A stretch of DNA of 8,519 nt. It comes from Thermoplasmata archaeon. GTDB taxonomy: Archaea > Thermoplasmatota > Thermoplasmata > Lutacidiplasmatales > UBA184. The notes under the pieces were generated by a model. The model saw nothing but the letters and a program-made list of their open reading frames with translations, did not search any database and was not told the origin of the DNA. The DNA is taken from positions 1 through 8,519 of the forward strand of contig JASHVP010000158.1 of assembly GCA_030044475.1 (NCBI GenBank), read 5' to 3'. Of the stretch, positions 5,287-8,519 are shown piece after piece. The position numbers and the translations under genes are program-made. Every line of letters begins with the position of its first letter. Positions within the stretch are counted from its first letter, which is position 1.

Positions 5287-6285
5287 GTGCCGCCGAAATC
5301 GGGCGCCCACGCCGGCGCCGCCGTTCCCCCGCCCCCCGAGCCGAAGCCCGAGGTCCCGCTCGAGGAGCTCGCCGGCGTCGGGCCGACGATCGCCGAGAAG
5401 CTCCGCGAATCCGGCTACACCGACCTGATGGAGCTCGCGGTCGCCTCCCCGGGCGACGTCGCGGAGGCGGCGGAGATCGGCGTCGCGGTCGCCCAGAAGA
5501 TCATCGGGGAGGCCCGGCGCAAGGCGGACGTCGGCGGGTTCGAGAGCGGCACGGTCGTGCTCGAGCGCCGGAAGAAGCTCGGCCGCGTGACGACGAACGC
5601 GAAGGCGCTCGACGAGCTGCTCGGCGGCGGCGTCGAGACCCAGGCGATCACCGAGTTCTCGGGGGAGTTCGGGACGGGGAAGACGCAGCTCGGCCACCAG
5701 ATCGCCATCGACGTGCAGCAGCCGACCGCGCAGGGCGGCCTCGACGGCGAGGTCGTCTACATCGACACCGAATCGACGTTCCGGCCGGAGCGGATCGTCG
5801 ACATGGCGAAGGGCGTCGGCCTCGACCCGGAGGCCGCGCTCGCCCGCATCCACGTCGCGCGCGCGTTCAACTCGAACCACCAGATGCTGCTCGTCCAGAA
5901 GGCGCAGGAGCTCGCGCGGGAGAAGCCGATCCGGCTCCTCGTCGTCGACTCGCTGACCGCCCACTTCCGCTCCGAGTACGTCGGGCGGGGCGAGCTCGCC
6001 CCGCGCCAGCAGCAGCTGAACCGGCATCTCCACGAGCTGCTCCGCTTCGGCGACACCTACAACGCGGCGATCGTCGTCACGAACCAGGTGTCGTCGCGGC
6101 CGGACGTGCTGTTCGGCGACCCGACCCGCCCGATCGGTGGGAACATCGTCGCGCACGCCGCGACGTACCGGGTCTACCTGCGGAAGTCGAAGCCGCCGAA
6201 GCGGATCGCCCGCCTGATCGACTCGCCGAACCTCCCCGAGGGGGAGGCGGTCTTCTCGCTCAGCGCCGACGGCGTCCGGGACTAG
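5287..6285 (+). CDS. radA: Archaeal RadA recombinase (Rad51/RecA family)
   Basis: RadA forms filaments on single-stranded DNA and drives ATP-dependent strand exchange in recombinational repair. The 332-residue product has a Pro-rich start, a helix-hairpin-helix domain (about 24-80: LEELAGVGPTIAEKL), a linker with the FESG polymerisation motif (85-88), and the ATPase core. Walker A is GEFGTGKT (126-133), Walker B is LLVVD (217-221), and ARAFNSNHQMLLVQ (191-204) and HFRSEYVGRGELAPRQQ (226-242) are near-identical to other archaeal RadA proteins. DNA-binding loop L2 lies around NQVSSRPDVLFGDPTRPIGG (266-285). The C-terminal RIARLIDSPNLPEGEAVFS is typical, and the length matches the family. It has a recA-type core but the N-terminal HhH domain marks it as RadA, not RadB. 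The GTG start is supported by the TATA-like box. Its last 26 bp overlap the convergent regulator gene. Confidence 0.98.
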   Translation: MPPKSGAHAGAAVPPPPEPKPEVPLEELAGVGPTIAEKLRESGYTDLMELAVASPGDVAEAAEIGVAVAQKIIGEARRKADVGGFESGTVVLERRKKLGRVTTNAKALDELLGGGVETQAITEFSGEFGTGKTQLGHQIAIDVQQPTAQGGLDGEVVYIDTESTFRPERIVDMAKGVGLDPEAALARIHVARAFNSNHQMLLVQKAQELAREKPIRLLVVDSLTAHFRSEYVGRGELAPRQQQLNRHLHELLRFGDTYNAAIVVTNQVSSRPDVLFGDPTRPIGGNIVAHAATYRVYLRKSKPPKRIARLIDSPNLPEGEAVFSLSADGVRD

Positions 6286-6937
6286 GGGCGACCCGGCGGA
6301 GCGCGGTCGCCTTCACGTACAGGAAGACCCGCCGGCCGCGGGCGAGCCCGAGCCGTTCGACGGTCTCGGGCGTGAGCGCGACCCGGAGCCGCGCGTCGCC
6401 GACGCGGACGACGGCGGTCCGCTCCTCGGGCCCCGGCCCGGGGGCGTCCCGCTCCACGACGCCCGGCAGCACGTTCCGCGCGCTCGACGGGAACCGGCCG
6501 CGGGCGAGGAGGACCGACTCGGGGTCGAGCAGCACCGAGACCTGGGCCCCGTCCTTCGCGGCGAACGCGACGCGGAGCGCCAGCCGGCGCCCGACGTCGA
6601 CCGACGGCGGCGGGCCGGCCCGGTACGTCCCGGTCAGCAGGTTCGGCCGGCCGACCGGCTCGGCCGGCCGAGCCGACAACAGCTCGAGCGCGTCGAACCC
6701 GCCCTGGGCGACGCGGTCCCCGAGGGGGGTGAGCCGGCTCTCCCCGTGGCCCCGGCCGCCCCGCTCCGCGACGACGACGGGCCCGCCGAACGCCCGGGCG
6801 AGCCGCGCGATCCGATAGACCGCCCGGTCCCGCGAGATGCCGAGCGTGCGGGCGGCCGCGACGACGTTCGCGTGCCGTCCGACCTCGCGCAGGAGCGCGA
6901 CGTCGAGGTCGCTCACCGGCGCCGGACGGCGGCTCAC
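6260..6937 (-). CDS. ModE-like HTH / TOBE (Mop) domain transcriptional regulator
   Basis: This 225-residue protein begins with a LysR/ModE-type winged helix-turn-helix (about 9-78: LDVALLREVGRHANVVAAARTLGISRDRAVYRI), followed by a region with LLDPESVLLA (136-145) and a clear TOBE/Mop-type segment (SARNVLPGVVE at 152-162 through ALTPETVERLGLARGRRVFLYVKATAL at 187-213). In ModE proteins such domains bind molybdate or tungstate and control the transporter genes. Position as the last gene of an ABC importer operon supports the same role, probably also autoregulation (inference). It starts at GTG 6937 within GTGA, overlapping the ATPase stop, with GGGGAGG six bases upstream. A second GTG at 6916 is possible but lacks this site. 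The 3' end overlaps the end of radA on the other strand by 26 bp. An Arg-rich tail (RRRR) ends the protein. Confidence 0.85.
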   Translation of the reverse strand: MSRRPAPVSDLDVALLREVGRHANVVAAARTLGISRDRAVYRIARLARAFGGPVVVAERGGRGHGESRLTPLGDRVAQGGFDALELLSARPAEPVGRPNLLTGTYRAGPPPSVDVGRRLALRVAFAAKDGAQVSVLLDPESVLLARGRFPSSARNVLPGVVERDAPGPGPEERTAVVRVGDARLRVALTPETVERLGLARGRRVFLYVKATALRRVAPSPGRRRR

Positions 6938-7968
6938 GCGGCGCCTCCCCGGGGGGGACCGAGCGGATGGATCGTCGCGGCGTCGAGGTCGAAGCGGACC
7001 GCGTCGCCGACCTGCGGCGCGCGGTTCCCCGGGACGGCCGGGAGGCGAAGGCGCACGACGAGCCCGTCGATCCTGAGCTCGAGGGCGAGGCCGTCCGGCG
7101 TGGGGCGCGCGGCGCGCACCGTCCCTTCGAACCGCCCCGCGCCCGGAGCTCCGGGGGCGACGACCGGCACCGAGAACGCGAGCCCGCCGTCCCCCCGGAC
7201 GGAGTCGAGGAACGACGCGAACGGCCCCGGCACGGCGGCGGCGAGCGCGGCGGGGTCCATGACGTTCTCGAAGCCGACGAACCGGGCGGTGAACGCATCC
7301 GGCGGGGCGTCGATCAGCCCCGCTGCGTCGCGGTCGACCTCGACGTGCCCCCCGGTCAGGACGACGAACCGGTCGGCGACCGAGAACGCCAGCGCGGGGT
7401 CGTGGGTCACGACGACGAGCGGGATCGGCGCCTCGCTCCGGAGCTCGTGGAGGATCTCGCCGAGGTCGGCGCGCGCCTCGACGTCGAGCGCCTGCCACGG
7501 CTCGTCCCAGACGAGCAGTTCCGGGTCGGCGGCGAGCGCGCGGGCGAGGGCGGTCCGCTGCGCCTCCCCGCCGCTCAGGCGGGCCGGGTACCGGTCCGCG
7601 AGCGCGGTGAGCCGAAACCGCGCGAGGAGCTCCGCCGTGCGGGGTTTCCGGTCCGGGGCCTCGGCGAGGTCGAGGGCGTAGGAGACGTTCCGGGCGACCG
7701 TCCGGTGGGGGAAGAGGCCGAGGCCCTGCGGGACGTAGCCCAGCCGCCGCTCCTCCGGGTACCAGGCCGTCACGTCGACCCCGTCGCGGACGATGCGGCC
7801 CCGGCGGACCGGCACGAACCCGGCGAGGGCCCGGAGGAGGGTCGTCTTGCCGGCGCCCGAGCGGCCGAGGATCGCCACGGTGCGCCCGGGCGGGAGGGCG
7901 AGGTCGACCGGCCCCAGGTGGAACCGCCCGACGTCGGCTTCGAGGCCCGTCACCCGCCAGTCGCTCAC
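6934..7968 (-). CDS. ABC transporter ATPase, tungstate/molybdate type (WtpC/ModC-like)
   Basis: This is the 344-residue nucleotide-binding subunit that powers the adjacent permease at the inner face of the membrane. Motifs in order: Walker A GRSGAGKT (35-42), Q-loop Gln81 in YVPQGLGLFPH, signature LSGGEAQR (131-138), Walker B LLVWDEP (151-157), D-loop ALD (160-162) and H-loop His189 in VVTHD. The C-terminal part (about 260-340: FEGTVRAARP...GDAVRFDLDAATIHPL) is TOBE-like, as in molybdate, tungstate and sulfate importers. Walker B carries Trp where Leu is usual and is followed by PWQALD instead of PLSALD, which leaves the catalytic Asp-Glu intact. The start is GTG 7968, which overlaps the permease stop as GTGA and has GGGGAG eight bases upstream; an upstream in-frame ATG at 7992 lies inside the permease gene and is less likely. 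Substrate assignment rests on the ModE-like neighbour and permease type; sulfate or another oxyanion is possible. Confidence 0.88.
   Translation of the reverse strand: MSDWRVTGLEADVGRFHLGPVDLALPPGRTVAILGRSGAGKTTLLRALAGFVPVRRGRIVRDGVDVTAWYPEERRLGYVPQGLGLFPHRTVARNVSYALDLAEAPDRKPRTAELLARFRLTALADRYPARLSGGEAQRTALARALAADPELLVWDEPWQALDVEARADLGEILHELRSEAPIPLVVVTHDPALAFSVADRFVVLTGGHVEVDRDAAGLIDAPPDAFTARFVGFENVMDPAALAAAVPGPFASFLDSVRGDGGLAFSVPVVAPGAPGAGRFEGTVRAARPTPDGLALELRIDGLVVRLRLPAVPGNRAPQVGDAVRFDLDAATIHPLGPPRGGAA
6944..6950 (-). promoter_or_regulatory. Shine-Dalgarno site for the ModE-like regulator
   Basis: On the minus strand this reads GGGGAGG, six bases before GTG 6937, inside the 3' end of the ATPase gene. 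It decides the choice of the GTG in the GTGA overlap over the later GTG at 6916. Confidence 0.6.
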
Positions 7969-8519
7969 GGCCCGAGCTCCCCGCGCCGCCACGGCAGCCA
8001 GCCGGAGCGCTCGCCGACGCGGACGGCGAGGAAGATGGCGAAGGCGAGGATGAGGAAGAGCGAGCTGACGGCCGCCGCGTCCTGGAGGTCGCCCAGCTGG
8101 ACGAGGTTGTAGATGTACACCGAGATCGTGTTCGTGACCGGTCCGGTGTAGGGCCCGGCGGGCAGGACGTAGTACGCGAGGATCAGGAGGCCCCCGATCT
8201 CGCTCACCGCACGGGCCCAGGTCAGGAGCAGGCCGGCGACGATCCCCCGGAGGGCGAGGGGGAGGGTGACGGTGAGGAACGCCATCGTGCTCCCCGCCCC
8301 GAGGGAACGGGCCGACTCGATGACCCGCGCGTCGACGGCGCGGAACGACAGGTCGCTGGCGAGCACCGTGTACGGCGCGCTGACGAACACCATCACGAGG
8401 ACGACTCCCCAGATCGTGTCGTAGACCGGGAACCCGAGCGAGGTCGCGAGGTGGTAGAGCGGCGTCCCGGGGTAGGCGACCAGGAGGAAGAGGCCGAGCC
8501 CGACGAGGAGGTGGGGGAC
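7965..8519 (-). CDS. ABC transporter permease, tungstate/molybdate type (WtpB/ModB-like; 5' end outside window)
   Basis: Reading from the window edge in the open frame gives 184 residues with no start inside the window that needs to be chosen; the frame is open through 8519, so the ATG at 8396 is internal. Hydrophobic segments lie at about 3-17, 36-54, 92-118 and 149-167. The cytoplasmic EAA loop that docks to the ATPase is clear: ESARSLGAGSTMAFLTVTLPLA (about 68-89). The following ARAVSEIGG (102-110) is typical of ModB/WtpB/CysT permeases (ARAxxEFGG). The protein forms the membrane channel for an oxyanion delivered by a binding protein, which I would expect upstream, beyond the right edge. 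The stop overlaps the ATPase start (GTGA), so the two are co-translated. The promoter of this operon is outside the window. Confidence 0.88.
   Translation of the reverse strand, partial: VPHLLVGLGLFLLVAYPGTPLYHLATSLGFPVYDTIWGVVLVMVFVSAPYTVLASDLSFRAVDARVIESARSLGAGSTMAFLTVTLPLALRGIVAGLLLTWARAVSEIGGLLILAYYVLPAGPYTGPVTNTISVYIYNLVQLGDLQDAAAVSSLFLILAFAIFLAVRVGERSGWLPWRRGELGP
7977..7982 (-). promoter_or_regulatory. Shine-Dalgarno site for the ABC ATPase
   Basis: On the minus strand this reads GGGGAG, eight bases before GTG 7968, within the last codons of the permease gene. It supports the GTGA start over the upstream ATG at 7992. Confidence 0.55.

Noticed and set aside
5539..5550. RadA polymerisation motif FESG instead of F-x-x-A as an oddity
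   Set aside because: Other archaeal RadA proteins carry Gly at this place (for example Methanococcus voltae FKSG), so it is within the normal range.
4180..6156. A 658-codon open frame on the minus strand across purC and radA
   Set aside because: It is antisense to two unmistakable conserved genes, is built of Arg/Asp/Glu/Leu-rich low-complexity sequence with no recognisable domain, and is the usual shadow frame in very GC-rich DNA.
6967..8112. Plus-strand open frame opposite the ABC ATPase and permease
   Set aside because: Antisense to genes with complete ABC motifs; composition typical of shadow frames.
1..8519. tRNA, rRNA, CRISPR arrays, insertion sequences or phage genes
   Set aside because: I saw no repeated units with spacers, transposase-like motifs, cloverleaf sequences or rRNA landmarks, and base composition looks uniform throughout.

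Overview
The window is a stretch of very GC-rich DNA (over 70% G+C by eye), almost certainly from an archaeal chromosome. Three things support this: a full-length archaeal RadA recombinase, an unlinked archaeal-type PurC, and a promoter layout in which a short AT-rich TATA-like box sits about 27-33 bp upstream of the start codon with no Shine-Dalgarno site, as expected for leaderless archaeal transcripts. A persulfide-dioxygenase-type enzyme, which would need O2, hints at an aerobic or microaerobic lifestyle. A GC-rich member of the Thermoplasmatota would fit, but the lineage is inference and I cannot confirm it without a search.

Layout. Positions 1-892 (minus) hold most of a MetE-family protein that resembles the non-catalytic N-terminal barrel of cobalamin-independent methionine synthase; its 3' end is outside the window. 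Positions 977-2056 (minus) encode a fusion of a rhodanese-like domain (active-site Cys replaced by Asp) to an ETHE1/persulfide-dioxygenase-type metallo-beta-lactamase domain. A 158-bp divergent intergenic region with a promoter on each strand separates it from a plus-strand pair: malic enzyme (2215-3669) and, overlapping it through GTGA, a GNAT acetyltransferase (3666-4208). Then come purC (4261-5220) and radA (5287-6285), each with its own promoter box. From 6260 to the right edge a minus-strand operon reads permease (partial), ABC ATPase, ModE-like HTH/TOBE regulator. These genes overlap one another through GTGA, and the last one overlaps the 3' end of radA tail to tail by 26 bp.

How the genes work together. 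The right-hand operon looks like a tungstate/molybdate (or related oxyanion) importer with its own regulator. The left part carries methionine synthesis, persulfide oxidation and C4/C3 carbon metabolism; purC and radA are housekeeping genes. The two translation modes separate cleanly: all five genes that follow an intergenic gap have a TATA-like box at leaderless spacing and no clear SD, while the three genes inside operons start with GTG in a GTGA stop/start overlap and have SD-like sequences. I see no mobile element, CRISPR array, rRNA or tRNA, and no strong case for a wholly new system. The best leads are the rhodanese-first fusion with a dead rhodanese site, the zinc-ligand-less MetE half, the malic enzyme/acetyltransferase pairing and the dual translation-initiation pattern.
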